From assembly GCA_002914805.1 (NCBI GenBank), contig JXTB01000259.1:70762-134761 (forward strand): 64,000 nt of DNA, given 5' to 3'. A model generated the notes under the pieces. It saw only the letters and a list, made by a program, of their open reading frames with translations. It was not told the origin of the DNA and did not search any database. Positions 1 through 12,490 of the stretch are shown here, piece by piece; positions within the stretch are counted from its first letter, which is position 1, and every line of letters starts with the position of its first letter. The DNA is from Parasponia andersonii. Lineage: Eukaryota > Streptophyta > Magnoliopsida > Rosales > Cannabaceae. The position numbers and the translations under genes are program-made.

Positions 1-1493
1 ACTCAAGCAAATGCAATTTACTAGAAAACCCGATGCACTTGGAAGATCCAATGAGGCTTCAAGCTTTTGTTCTGACATACGCAAACTCAATCATAGCACC
101 AACAGAATGTATACGATCATACTATATTTTTGTATAAGATTTTGGAGGTTGTGATATAAATTAGGAAATTTGCTTAGTGGAAAGAGATAGGAAATGAAGG
201 AACTCATCTTTTTGGAGTGGGAATCATTTTAGAATGCTTTTTAATAAAAGATAAAAAAAATAGGCAGGTAACTTTCTCATTTGAAAGAAATAATTAGTGA
301 GCAAATGATAAAGAGCTGAATTATTAGGACGCAGGGCTTCCTTGTCCTTGCAGAGGGTTTCCCATAGATAAGACTAAATCCAACCTCCATGGTAACCCAG
401 GTTTGGGAGATGAATTTCACAAGGCTTCACTGCTGAAACGAATGAGACACCTTAGTTTGAATCAATAATTATGATCTTGCCCCTTACCATCTATCCAACT
501 TCATTACAGGTTTGCTGATCTAAAAAAATTTCATGGAATTGAAGATGAGAAACCCTCGAGCGGTGCAGCAGGCCCTCAGAAAATGTCTTCAGGACTTCTG
601 TGTATGAGTATTAGATTTTGATATCAGTTTCTTTCCTTCTCCAAAAATGAATATTAACCTAGAATACAAATTATGCAGCCATCACTCTAAAATGTGTAGG
701 AGCATCTATTGGAGAGAAGCCCCCACTGACAAAGAAGCTCCCAGGCACCACAACGGTCTAATTCCAATCCCCTTTACAGAAACATAGTCTGCTTCTGGCA
801 CTTTTATACTTTTTATTTTTATTGTTGTTTTTGGGGTGTTGGGTAAGGGACAGGAGGGCTGCCCTGGATCAAACTTGGGCCCACCTCTTGGAGGAAATCT
901 CTTGGTGCTGCTGGGTTTTCCAACAGAATGATGAGTCTGCACAATTGCTGTTAATGGCTTACCTAATTTCTTTGTTTAAATTAGGTGGGCAAGCTAAAGA
1001 TTCTTTGTGACAGCTTCTTCAAGTTTAAGTCTGTCAAGCTGAAATTGTTTCTTCAAGAAGAGGTTAGTTTTCACTCTCTTTGTTCCTACGGACTTTCTTA
1101 TATTATTCTTATATTTTCTTTCGTATTTCATAGTAGCCTTTTAAAATGTCAATAAATATACATTCATCAGTTGCTCGATTTGGCACCTCTTTTTTATTGT
1201 TTATTTGTGTGTGTTTCTATGTGGATAAGAAACAAGATGTTTTGTTCTCTGGTGCTTTTCATCTCATAAACTTTAGAGTAACAAGAACTAGAAAATTAGA
1301 AGACCACCAACTCCATCACTCCACTAGTTCCCCCTAGCAGTAACTAACTTATCCTTTCAAGGAAAAATAAATGATTTATCTTTTGTAATTTCAGGGTTCT
1401 CCTTTGCCAATATTGCTTGACGGTGAAATGGCGTCTCTAATGGACCTTGGTGTTGGCAATGAATCAACCATACTTGTTGATGAAGAGAGTTAA
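1..1493 (+). CDS. TFCE: Tubulin-folding cofactor E (PFIFFERLING type), 3' part
   Basis: This is the C-terminal end of tubulin-folding cofactor E, a cytosolic chaperone that acts with cofactors C and D on alpha/beta-tubulin. Four coding exons splice cleanly: 510-601, 679-755, 985-1062 and 1395-1493, with the TAA stop at 1491-1493. The encoded end runs from FADLKKFHGIEDEKP through TLKCVGASIGEKPP and VGKLKILCDSFFKFKSVK to STILVDEES. The last three exons form the C-terminal ubiquitin-like domain of the family. Exon phases agree at every junction. Bases 1-509 read as intron; the CAP-Gly and leucine-rich regions would lie upstream of the window. The 3' UTR probably runs to about 1650. Family identity is from recognised similarity; the exon limits are read directly. 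Confidence 0.9.
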
Positions 1494-3879
1494 CAAAAGT
1501 ATGTCCCAGCATTACGCTGCGCTTGCAACTTGTTCCGATTGCCATGATGCACTCCCAAGTGTGCACATTTGCTGTGCAACATCATTTGTTTTTTGAGCTT
1601 TTACTTTTCATTTTTTCTTCTTTGCTCATTTAACTGCCAAATCAAATATGAATCCTAGAGGCATGGCACGGCCTGTGATTTATAGGCCCGCTCGTGCTTA
1701 GCACGGCTTAACAAAATATCGTGCCGTGCTCGTGCTGGCCTAAGTTTCAAAACTCTAAGCTTGGCACGGTTTACAAGCACAGACACATCTCATGTCGTGC
1801 TTATGCTCGTGCTTGTGCCAGACTCTTATCATGTCGAGTATAGTGAGCCTAATGTACTAGCATATCTTTGCGTCCAATTTCGGTCTACCTATTAATTTGT
1901 TATAACAGTTAATATTTTATAAAGTTTTTAAAATTATTTAATTAAAATTTAATATTTTGATTTAAAACAATATAAAGAACAAGAAAAGTGAGTTTATTTA
2001 TAAGCAAAAAATAAAAAATTTATAAAAATTTTTTAAACATAAATAATATAACAAAGTTCTTGGGTGGAAGTATTATATTTTTGGTCAAAATAATTTGAAT
2101 ACATCCTAATTAGGTTTATATTTACTCAAACTATTATTATTTGCATATTCTCAAAACTTTATTTAATAAGGAGTGACTTTTTTGTTCGAATTATGTGAAT
2201 TAGCATATGTTTTATAAGAGAATAAATTTTTAAAATTTTTAATATCGATTTAGCTATTTTAATGTGAGTCAGAATCAATTTTTATTTAGCACTTGGTCTT
2301 TGGTCTTTTCTACTGGTAATTATTAGTATTAATGTTTTTTAATATGTAAAATTGGTCATTTAAGTAGATAAAAAGTAATTTGTTATTTAAGTAGATAAAA
2401 AGTAATGTCATTTAAGTTTTTAAGATTGTTAAAGTAAAAAATAAATATTTTTTAAAATATTTTGAGTCGTGCTTTTTGGGTTGTGCTATGATTGTGTCGT
2501 GTTCGTGTCCAAAGTTGTGCCGTGCCGCGCCAGCCTATAGTGCCTAAAAATTAGAGTTTGACATAGTTCAACATCTTGTGTCTTGTTTGATACAGCCCAA
2601 AACTACCTGGTATAGATTTTTTCGTGACGTGCTCTTGTGTTCTCTTGTGTTAAATGCGCAGTCCAACTCATTTGATATCTCTAACGAATCCTTGGTATGA
2701 GAGCAAGAAAGTTGTTTGTAACTGTCAAAATTGTCAAGACTAGTGCTGCTCTGTTTGGCGCGAGAGAGAGAGAGAGAGAGCAACGAGGCCATTAAGTGGT
2801 GACTGCAAATTGAAATATGTTATTAATGGGTTCCACAACGGGAATGGAGTGCCTCATGCGCTAGCTACTGCTCCTGTCTGGCTTAGGATGTAGAGTATGG
2901 CTTGAGTCAAGCCCTAATTTTTATCTTTTACTCCTGTATTAGTTGATATTGGTTAACAAAATAACCCCTTTTTTCCTCCTTATAAGAGAAAAGAAAAGTC
3001 AGGGACTTGTTTTGGAAGTTCCTTCTGATATTGGTTAATAAGATACCTATTTTTCCCTTTAAAAAAAAAAAAATTCAGGCATCAGTTAATGCTCTTTTTA
3101 AGTTCCCTTTTATTTTGACATAGTAGGAGATATTTTATTTTGTATGTCAAATGTAGGTTATAACAAAAGATACTTCATGCAAAACCATTCTTGTGTTCTG
3201 CACGATGTGTTTAGGTCAACTGTATTCTAAAGACCTCAATCTTGGAAACAGTGGTGCTTATTGAACTGGATCATGATTGAAAAGAGAGGTCTCTGAATCT
3301 TATAATCTGATTTCAAAAACTCCAGTTTGGGCAATTATGTTCACCCTGGAATTCCTGACTGTTGCTTTTAACTCCGAAAAATCAGCAATTGACCAATGAA
3401 GCGCTACAGACAGGAAGATGAACCTTTTTTTTTTTAAATTTTTTTCCGGAACAAGTTGTAAAACCTATATCAAATATGATTCTTCCCTTTCTTTTATGTT
3501 AGAATCCAAACAGGAGAAAATAAAATTGAAAATTTCCTTTCCTTCAGGTTTCAAACAGGCCTTGTTCTAAAAACTATATCAAACAGTCCCTTTTATTGAA
3601 AAGGAATTTATGCTTTGGTTTCATAAGTTGTAAGTATTGCTTACTCGAAGCACTGCAAAACAAGTAACAGCGTTCTTATTATTATTAACATAACTATTCT
3701 TTCTTTTCTTTTGGCTTCTAGCCTTGAACATATTTATTCCATTTATGGTACCTTTGATACTTATACTCTTCATTTCTTCCCCAAAAGAAAAAGAGCTGAA
3801 TACATGTTGTGTATACAATTGGGAAGAACTGAACTTATTTAGTATTCTACACAGGCTTTACTATCAAATTCGTATTAAA
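1494..3879. other. Intergenic, cofactor E to SEX4
   Basis: This is AT-rich spacer between two convergent genes. It contains the inverted-repeat element at 1660-2544 and a (GA)n microsatellite around 2761-2780. No exon or RNA gene is visible. The short open frames here match no family I know and have no usable splice context. Confidence 0.6.
1660..2544. repeat. Degenerate element with GC-rich inverted ends
   Basis: The left end reads GGCATGGCACGGCC and continues with many GCACG/GTGCTCGTGC blocks. The right end, reverse-complemented, begins GGCACTATAGGC and carries GGCACGGC. The GC-rich ends enclose about 600 bp of very AT-rich DNA without coding sequence. This looks like an old non-autonomous terminal-inverted-repeat element. 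No convincing target-site duplication was found, so neither the exact ends nor the superfamily is settled. Confidence 0.4.
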
Positions 3880-6800
3880 CTACTCATCGCTAGGACAAGT
3901 TTCCAAGAACTGCCTTATGTTCTTTCTTTCCTTTGTTGTAAGATCAGAATCATCCTCGAACAACCTCTTTCGCAGAGCTGCACTAGCACTACTAGTATCA
4001 TCATCAAGAACCTGCGCGAAATTGATAAACAAATTTGAGAACCACTTAGGATATGGTGTACAAATAAATACAAACATTTGAATCCTTAATGAACATGGAT
4101 TTGGCCGAGAAGTCATTTAAGTAGATTAGTCTTGGCCAGCTTGAGGTTTTAAAAACCAAAAATGTAGTATGAATCTTAATCAACCAAGGTGCTTCATGTA
4201 AAAAAACAAAAAAACAGAAGTGTTTCATGAACAGAGCCAGAGCGGGGCCAGTAGAGCTTACATAAAGAATTTAGTAATATTAATATATTTTTTTTTAAAA
4301 AAAAAAGAAGTAAAAAACTATACAAGTGTATTCTCTTCTAACCAGTCAGTAGGATCTACTATGATGTTTTTCATTGTCTATTAATTTCCTGGCTAGATTA
4401 TTGGAATTTTCTTTCGGCTCGAAAGTTAGATTGCTTTACTTGAACATAATTGTTGACATGGCCATCCTTGTTGGGAGATGTAACTTGCTCATAGTCATTG
4501 CATGTCCATACACCGTCGATAATGTACTTGTACTCGTACTGTCCTTCCTGTTACGAAGGGTAAGGTAAGATACTTTCACCCAACCCAGGGGGTGGAGGTT
4601 GGGGGATGAGGTACTCACATGATTTTACATAGATATATGGGGAAAAAAAAAAAAAAAGAGGTCTACTTACAAGCAGTTCCCTCTCAAGAGTCCACCGACC
4701 CTGTTCCTCATCCAATTTTAGAGGCATTCTCTGAAAATTATGAGAAGGCAAATAAATGATTTCCTAAGATACCAAACACAAAATCAAGTTCAAATATATA
4801 GATGACCAAGGTTCTGTTCCATGTTCCTTACACTCCAAAATGGAGGAAATAAAATTTTCAAATAAATTATAGTTTTACAAGTAGAAAAATTTAGTCTCGC
4901 GTTTACTTCATCTGCTGATATCAATTTATCAGATTTCAATTTAGAAGACTTATACTATTCGAGAAAAGCATAATGAAAATGGAAATCTTCTAAAAAATAA
5001 TTTATCATTCAGATGAACTCCAGCTGAGATACACAGCCCCCGGCTCTGGCTGAAATGAATTTTAGGGATTATTCCTAAAATACCTTTAGAGTGCGCATTC
5101 TAGGAATGCATTCTTATGGCAGCTATATTTATTTTCCTCAGACACCTAAAGTTAATCTTCAACTGCAATGCTAAGCATCAAAGAGAGGTATTACATAAAT
5201 AGAAAATTACCTGGCCCCAACCAATATCGAGTCCAGATACTTCCACCAAAGAGCAATCATTATCTTTCCATGTCAAAGTAACATGCTTCTTTTTAAGGCC
5301 TGTAAGCTTTTAATACTATTACATGTGAGCTTCATAGCACTTGTTTTCGTAAATGAACATATATATAAATATGGTTGCCAATAAAAAAGGATATTATCTT
5401 TGTCAGATATAAACTATAAGAAAACCTTCACAACTAAAGAAAGTACCCCACACAGAAACTGAAAATCAAAAGTCCTAACACAAATTTTCCTAAAATTCAG
5501 TCCTATCATTGCACATGAAGAGACCTTATTTCAGTTGAAATTTTGGTATTCACATGTAATGCTCCCAAAAGTCGGGTCATACAATTTCCAAATTAGGATA
5601 CTTTGATAAGGTAGAAACAAAGCTCATTTCCTAATCTTAATAAGATCTAGAAATACAAGATATGAACACAGGAAACACCTATATAATTCAGTGCCCTGAA
5701 AATTTCTTATGATATAATAAGAAAGAGGGAGAGGAACTCACAATATCAGCAGTTGCACTTTTTATAGCATCCACTTTAGGGAAGCATGAACGCTTGCTCT
5801 GCAAGGAACCAACAGTGTCTGCTTCAGAGATTTTTTTTAAACATTTTGAATTACTTGGGCAATAATTTGATTCAAGCTTAGAATAATTTCCATAAATGTT
5901 CAGAAATAGTGTATTCGGGTGTGAAAATCTGTTCTCAAGTCTTAAATTATCACCAAAAATATGCACGGTTACTTTCCATGTTCTAATTGTGTGTGAAGAT
6001 ATGTCGTGGACTATTAAATAGCTAAACAATCAACAAGGATCTAAAAGAGATTGATAAATTAAATTGGCAGGGAAAGGAAGATATTTTTTAAGTAGCTATA
6101 AGCTATTAATGCTGCACATGCAACTAATATACAAAAGCAATATTTCCAATTGAAGAGTATCCGCATGCGAATACTCTTCAATTGGAAATATTGCTTTGGT
6201 TAACAATTTTACTAAACGTATCCACTAATAAACAAATAATTTACTCTCAAGTGCTATACAGATCATAAAACTCAACAAGAATACACTACAGTGTTTATAT
6301 CATTCCGTGTTTTCACATTCAAACAATTACGAGTGCTGTCAAGTATTATGAGGAGAAAAAGTATCCTGAATTTATGCATGAATCACAATAAGGAAATGAT
6401 TCAAAAGAAATAGAAAGTTACCAGCAGCAATTTCAGAGCTTCATCCAGTTTATACCCCTGAGCCCAGAACATATATGCCAACTGTGATAAGAAAAACCTT
6501 TAGTACTGAACATATAAGCATTAAATACACACACACACACACATATTACATATATATGTATGCATGTATTAATATTCATTTACCCTTAGGAATGTCATGA
6601 AAAGGCAGTGTCCTAATGATTTACAATTATGGAACCCCAGTAACATCATCTCTTTTATTCTCTCTTCATTTTTTTTTTTCCCTTTTGTTTTTCCTGTCCT
6701 CTTTTAGTTGTCACCAAGCTGGATGAAAATTTTCCCCATAATGATAAAAAAAAAGTCTGATGTTAATCTCTATCGGAATGATGTTCTAAAGTTGTTGGAG

Positions 6801-9800
6801 GATTCGAAATCAAATTATCAGGATTCTTATTTCAATAATGATAAAGTGTTGTATTCTTGACAAATGCAAATAAAAAATGATACGTTAAATTTTGATGAAA
6901 ACAATGCGTTTTAAAGTTCAATGACATTATTAAAACTATTAATAGGTGGTGATAGTTGTATTTCAGCTCAGGATTATTTACAGCAGAGGTGTAGCCTATC
7001 CGAAGATGATTTAACATGTGTTTGGTCAATATACATTGGAGGCCATAATTATTCAACTGGGGGGTTGTGGTGGTTGTAGTTTGGAGGCAGGAGAGTTGAG
7101 TTTTATTACAACCCAGATAGTTTGATTTTACAGTCGTCAAACTCAAATATAACATTAATGAATAACTAAAATAAAACTTGACCATAGTAGATAAAGAATT
7201 AGAAAATCATTCTTTCATTGGAAAACTGAGAACTTCTATTGAATGCCATGAAATGGAATTTCAGGGAGTTAAAACAACTAAGGATTGATTAGCAGCATTC
7301 CACTACCACCCTTTGCAGTTCCATATCATGTTTGGTGCTCTGACATTAGCATCCATTTGGCTTTGTCTTTCTCTTCCTCATCCAATCAAATACCCAATAC
7401 TTTTTTTCAACACCTTCAATTCTTTTTGAAAGCAACAAAACCTCCAATTCATCTCAACTAGCTCAATTCAATTTCATCTAATCTATTGAGCAAAATAGGT
7501 ATCCCAAAATATCACTCATTGCGTCAAAATTTTGGTACAAATAATCAACAGAAAACAGATCTGCTAGAGCATAAGATGTAAGAGTTTGCAGAGTGAAGAC
7601 CACACACCGGAAAGCAAATTTTAGGGAAATTAAAAGAATTTGAAGGCATACCACAACAGCAGGAGCTCGTCCAAGTCCAGCGGTACAATGTATATAAGTC
7701 ACACCACCATTTCGATTTATGGCCTTGTATAATTTGCTGACAACAGCTGGTAGCCGTAGACGTAAATCATGTGCATCAAAGTCTCTGCTAAGTTAAAACA
7801 TTAGCCTGTTGGGGGAAACCAATGAAATACAAGAATACATGCGGAAAATCACATAATAATAACAAAAAGACAGTTCCATTATTTTACTCAAAAAGTTTTC
7901 TAGAAGGGCAAACTAAAAACAGTTCAAAAATCTGCGAATATTAGTGTTTACAACAAGGCTGAAGCCACCGAAAAAGGGAGAAATGGTTGAACAAGAAATA
8001 GTTCAGATCAACATGCACTTATGTAATCTTAGAAAATTGTCATAGCCATATAGAATTGCATATACACAAACAACCTGTACAAATTTTGAGTTATTTGAAA
8101 ACACCTCAAGAAGAAGTTTAAAACTATACAGCAAAAACCATCAAGCAACAAAAAAATTGATGAAGACTAACATAGTTCTGAATTGATTACTTTAAATGTA
8201 TGTATTGAACAGTCAAAAAAGGAGATAAGCTAATAAACGACTAAGTCAAAATTAAGAACTGGTTTGAATTTTCAATGATACATAACAAATTAATCATGGT
8301 TTAAAACCAACACATAGTTCTTTGACCAACTAACCTTATCTCAGCTCGTAAGTGTTCAATGTCATCAAAAGTCTTGGCATACTCTCGTATGGCTCCGATA
8401 TCCACCCCAAAATATCTGGAAACAGCAATTAAGGATCCATAGTATGTTTTTGATGGCTAAAACAAACCTGTCAATAGTCGTTTCAAATGATCACAACCAC
8501 ACAAATATACTCCCTCAGTATGGATATATAATATATATACACACAAATTGGCTTGGATGCTATGCCCCTACCCTTCATGTGTAGGTACAACTGGAAATGG
8601 TATTTCAGTAGAAAGTAAAAAACCATTACCCTCACCATTAACCCTCTCCATCTCAGGGAAAAGCAGGATTTTATCCCAATTCGTTCATAAACACATTTTA
8701 GCATGGCTAAAATACGCTTGTCAGAAGTTATCTAAAAGACCACAACTCATAAATTTCATAGCATATTTAAATAAATAAAATAACAACAAAGTTGTTTAGG
8801 ATACTCCAAATCTGGATCTTGTTGCAAGCAAAATATTGTTTTTACTCCGATTTCACGAAGCGTGTCAACATCTTTAGGGGTCTGTAATTAAGAAGAAAGT
8901 ATTAGATTATCATTTAAGAAAAAACTGTATAAGTGATATTTGAATCCAGATCACCTGTAAGCATGACCCCACAATCAAATCTGGACGAATGAAATTGTAG
9001 TTCATACCCAGTTCATGTCTATAAGTCAGAACTGCATCAAATAGTGTTAAAAACAGGAATGATTATCTACAACTACAAGTATTGATGTGAAATGGCCTTA
9101 AAATGCTAAAATAGATCAAACACGTAGAGATGGATTATGATAAAAAAGTTTGAGCCATTTGGCATTCAAGTATATAGACCAATCATATGGATTGAATGGA
9201 ACCTCAAATAACAGAGGCTACAAACGCTCACAGAATTGAACAAATGTTTAGGTTGTCCAACAAAAGTAAGAACATTATAAGTACTGTTTAACCAAATATT
9301 TCCATGATCAACATGCAGCCTCCAACACGTAAAGACATTATATGAGCACCAAGTTGTCCATTAAGCTTCCTCATAGTCAAGCTAGAAAATTTAACATCTG
9401 AGCTTACCAGCACCCATTGCTTCTGTCATGTTGTTACTATATGTCTCAGATTTCTCCCCCTCTACATCTGTACCACTGCCACTAACCTTAGCGCTAGATG
9501 TGGAACCAGAAGTTGCCTACACGAAAATCACAACTTTCTACTTAAAATGTTTCCTGATGAGAATAATAATTTCATTCAGTACTTCTTACTGAAAATCCAA
9601 GCACTGATTCATCAAACAGTTATATCAGTGCAAAATATCGAAAGACAGGCACACGTACACATATAACATAAAAGGTATTAATCTATATATCCAACTCACA
9701 ACAGTATGAACAGCGACAAAAAAAAAAAAAAACAGAAAAAAAAGTTCTTAGGGAAATAATCATGCCTGAAACAGTAAAATGTATGATAAACTTGCTATCT

Positions 9801-10651
9801 CATTCATACCTGTGACATTATTCAAACTACAAATGGGTATTCCAGAAAACGGTTGGTTGAACAGAATGCTTATGGTTTATAAGAACTTGGTCACTATTAA
9901 TGCGAAGAAGTAATGGAGGAGGGACATATCCCTCCACAATGAGCTATATATAGTCCCACAAGCTCCCATGCCTTTGGCTTTCCAAGCAAGCAATCCACAG
10001 AGAATAAACTAGTAAAAACATTAATTTGGGACCAACCAATCGGACTCAACATGGGTGCGTAATTCCACCAAATACATGCAATATCTCCATTTTTCTTTAA
10101 CTTACGGAATAAAAAATGTAGCAGGTATAAACATATTCCACAGAACCTACTTTCCTCTTTTTATAAAAATTTCAAAAAAGTCCCACTAGCAACGTAATTG
10201 ATCTTATCCTAAACAACTAAAATTTCAAATAGCATACCTCACTCCAAATTACGCTTTTTCAATTTCGAAAAGAGAAGTTACCTTGATAGCCATACTTCTT
10301 CGGTGCAGATCAGCTCTATTATTCATTACTCTCTGCATAAAATTCCAAATATAAACAGATATACATAAATATACATCCAGGTTATACATGTACGCATCAA
10401 TTATTGTATCTATAGCAAATGAGGAATACCAGAGTATTAGCAGAGCCAAAATTCTTTCTCTGATGACATTTCGAGCTTTGGAGTAGCAAAGCAGATGATC
10501 TGGAATCGAAATCAACACAAATCCATGTATACACAAATACATAATACAGAATCAACATATATACATATATATAACAACATTGAGAATGCGAAAGATGCAA
10601 GATAGTGAAGCTGAGAGAGTATCACCTTGGAAGGTTCTGAAGGCAGTTCAT
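3880..10651 (-). CDS. SEX4: Phosphoglucan phosphatase SEX4, chloroplastic
   Basis: This dual-specificity phosphatase removes phosphate from glucans at the starch granule during plastid starch breakdown. Fourteen coding exons, in order on the minus strand: 10651-10626, 10499-10430, 10332-10282, 9516-9408, 9031-8955, 8881-8805, 8415-8335, 7784-7652, 6481-6422, 5798-5742, 5306-5211, 4730-4671, 4547-4440, 4011-3880. They total 1137 nt, or 378 aa, the usual family length. The start MNCLQNLPR opens a Ser/Arg-rich plastid transit peptide of about 50 residues. The phosphatase domain has general-acid Asp at about residue 165 and the loop HCTAGLGR at 196-203, with nucleophile Cys197. A CBM48 glucan-binding domain (about 245-335) has the expected Trp277, Lys306 and Trp313. 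The C-terminal extension ends [11 protein letters not shown]. All catalytic residues are present and no frame is broken. PHF1 lies upstream on the same strand. The only open choice was the exon 11 acceptor; CTTACAGGC keeps the frame and family sequence. Confidence 0.96.
6134..6197. repeat. 64-bp hairpin in SEX4 intron
   Basis: Two 27-nt arms, 6134-6160 and 6171-6197, are exact reverse complements. They are separated by ten bases whose centre, GCATGC, is itself palindromic. It lies in the intron between SEX4 exons 9 and 10, about 225 bp downstream of the exon 9 donor. It could be the remnant of a foldback element, a small-RNA precursor or an assembly/amplification artefact. Confidence 0.9.
6529..6542. 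repeat. (AC)n microsatellite in SEX4 intron
   Basis: A short CA/AC run followed by TA-rich sequence lies just upstream of SEX4 exon 9, inside the intron. Confidence 0.7.
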
Positions 10652-12490
10652 AGCTGATCTCCACAAACAAATATCTGAGCTCTGAAACAGAGAAAAGGAG
10701 AGAGAGAGAGAGAGTTTGGGTACTTGTTCGTAAGCGAACCTTTTGGGGACCTAGTTGATATTTCTGTTTTTCATTTTTTAATTGGGATAGATATTTATAG
10801 AAGTTAAGGGGGGTTGAACCTTGGAGGGAGTAAAAGACGGATCTCGCCTTTTGGAATCGTCAACAAAGGAAAGGAAAGGACCATTTTTAGGACATTTATC
10901 ATTTATTTTCGCCTTTTGGTGCTCTTATACAAGACTTGTTTTTAACTTGGAATATTTAGTGCTCTTCTAGTTATTATTAAGATTTTTTTTTCCTATCAAA
11001 AAGAAAAAGGACAAGACTTTTTTTTTTTTTTTTGGTTTGTAATTTCTTAAATGGAAAAAAAAGTTGTGCATTAGATTTTGTGTAGAAAATACGCGAATAG
11101 ATGTCTTGATGACATAACAATTAGTTTAAGTTGTTATGAGTTTTAAAAAACATTAGCCCGTCTTCTCGCAAAAATAAAAGAAAAAAGAATTAGCGGGTTA
11201 CTAATTCGCCTTTTCTCCTATTTATTCATTAGTTACCAAATCATTTGTTTTATTAAATACATGATTAGACCTAATGTATACTTCAACGGAGAGTCAAAGA
11301 TTTATATTTTACGAGACATTATATTATATTTGAGATATATATTTTGTTAACGACAACAAATCTTTCAATTAATGCACTACTGTCAAGAATCATATTTGAC
11401 TATTATTTCTTTGAAGAAAAATTTTGAATTTCGAATTTAGGAAAAAAAAAAAAAAGCTTTTGATATTGGAAGAGAGACTTTTGACTTGTTACATATTGAT
11501 GAAATATACTATGTTACTACTTATATTTTTTGTCAATAGTAGTTTTTTAAAACATTTTGAAAATAAAAATTGAGCATAGTTGCATAAGGTAGAATTTTAA
11601 CTTCTTTGAATTTTGATAGTAATAAGTAAAACACTTAATCCACATCTAACATACTTACCTAATGTTGAATGATAAGAAAGCATATTCATACATTTGGCTT
11701 GTGATTTGGTAATACAGCTATTTCTAGACACTTTGCTTTGGCATGTGATTTGGCAATACAGCCTATTTTCATAAACGATCAACTAGTTTCAAGTCAGTAT
11801 CACCTATCGTAGACGATTTCATGTAAAAGGTCCCACTTTATCTTTGAAATAAAAGAAAGATCATTATTTTAATCTACGTTCATGTTGGGTGATACACTAG
11901 TAAAATTTCCACATCATGTATATTGGAGAGAGGATCAAATTCTCCTAGGTCCTCCATACCAATCCCAACCGTAGCAAGTGAAAAATCAATTAGGAAATCA
12001 AGTAGCATAACGAGTCACATGGACTAGATTTCGTTGAGTTTCGTAGCTTCGTTTTATTGGCGGGCCTATATGATTCGAGTCCTCAACTTAGATGAATAAA
12101 TGGCTTGCTCTTTGATTTGTGCACTGCAAACTAAAACTTTACCAATCCACACATTAGTTCCTTTTCACTAGTTCACTGGGCTATACCCTTAATTGTACAA
12201 AAAAGAGAAGCCTTGTTTAGCTTGACATTTTCCTTTCATAAAACACACACAATCCTCAGATCCCCCAGGACAAGTCCAACTGTGTATTTCCAAAAAGCTC
12301 ATCCTTGATGCATTTCTTTGAGATGAGTAAAATCAAACGAAGAAAAACAAATAATAAAAAGGGCTTACATTTTCGTGACATGTTCCATATTTCCTTGAAG
12401 AAGAAAAAGAAAAGCAAGAGCTAGCATGTAAGGGATTTCATGGAAAATCCATTCTACACAATGGAGTGGGACAGAATCATGGGTGGTCAA
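10652..12490. other. SEX4 upstream region and spacer to PHF1
   Basis: This holds the SEX4 5' UTR and promoter and the PHF1 3' flank. A (GA)n run at about 10697-10713 sits in the presumed SEX4 5' UTR. At 11692-11770 there is an imperfect duplication of a block of about 40 bp containing GTGATTTGG and AATACAGC. The rest is AT-rich with long poly-A/T stretches, and no gene is seen. Confidence 0.6.
10792..10799 (-). promoter_or_regulatory. Candidate SEX4 TATA box
   Basis: On the minus strand this reads TATAAATA, about 140 bp upstream of the SEX4 start codon. That spacing would give a 5' UTR of roughly 110 nt. It rests on sequence match and position only. Confidence 0.45.

Noticed and set aside
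706-1010. Open frames of 78 and 62 codons on both strands near the window start
   Set aside because: They overlap the cofactor E exons 679-755 and 985-1062, which splice in frame with family sequence; the open frames are shadows or intron read-through.
7478-7702. A stand-alone phosphatase open frame containing HCTAGLGR
   Set aside because: It is exon 8 of SEX4 read into the next intron, not a separate gene.
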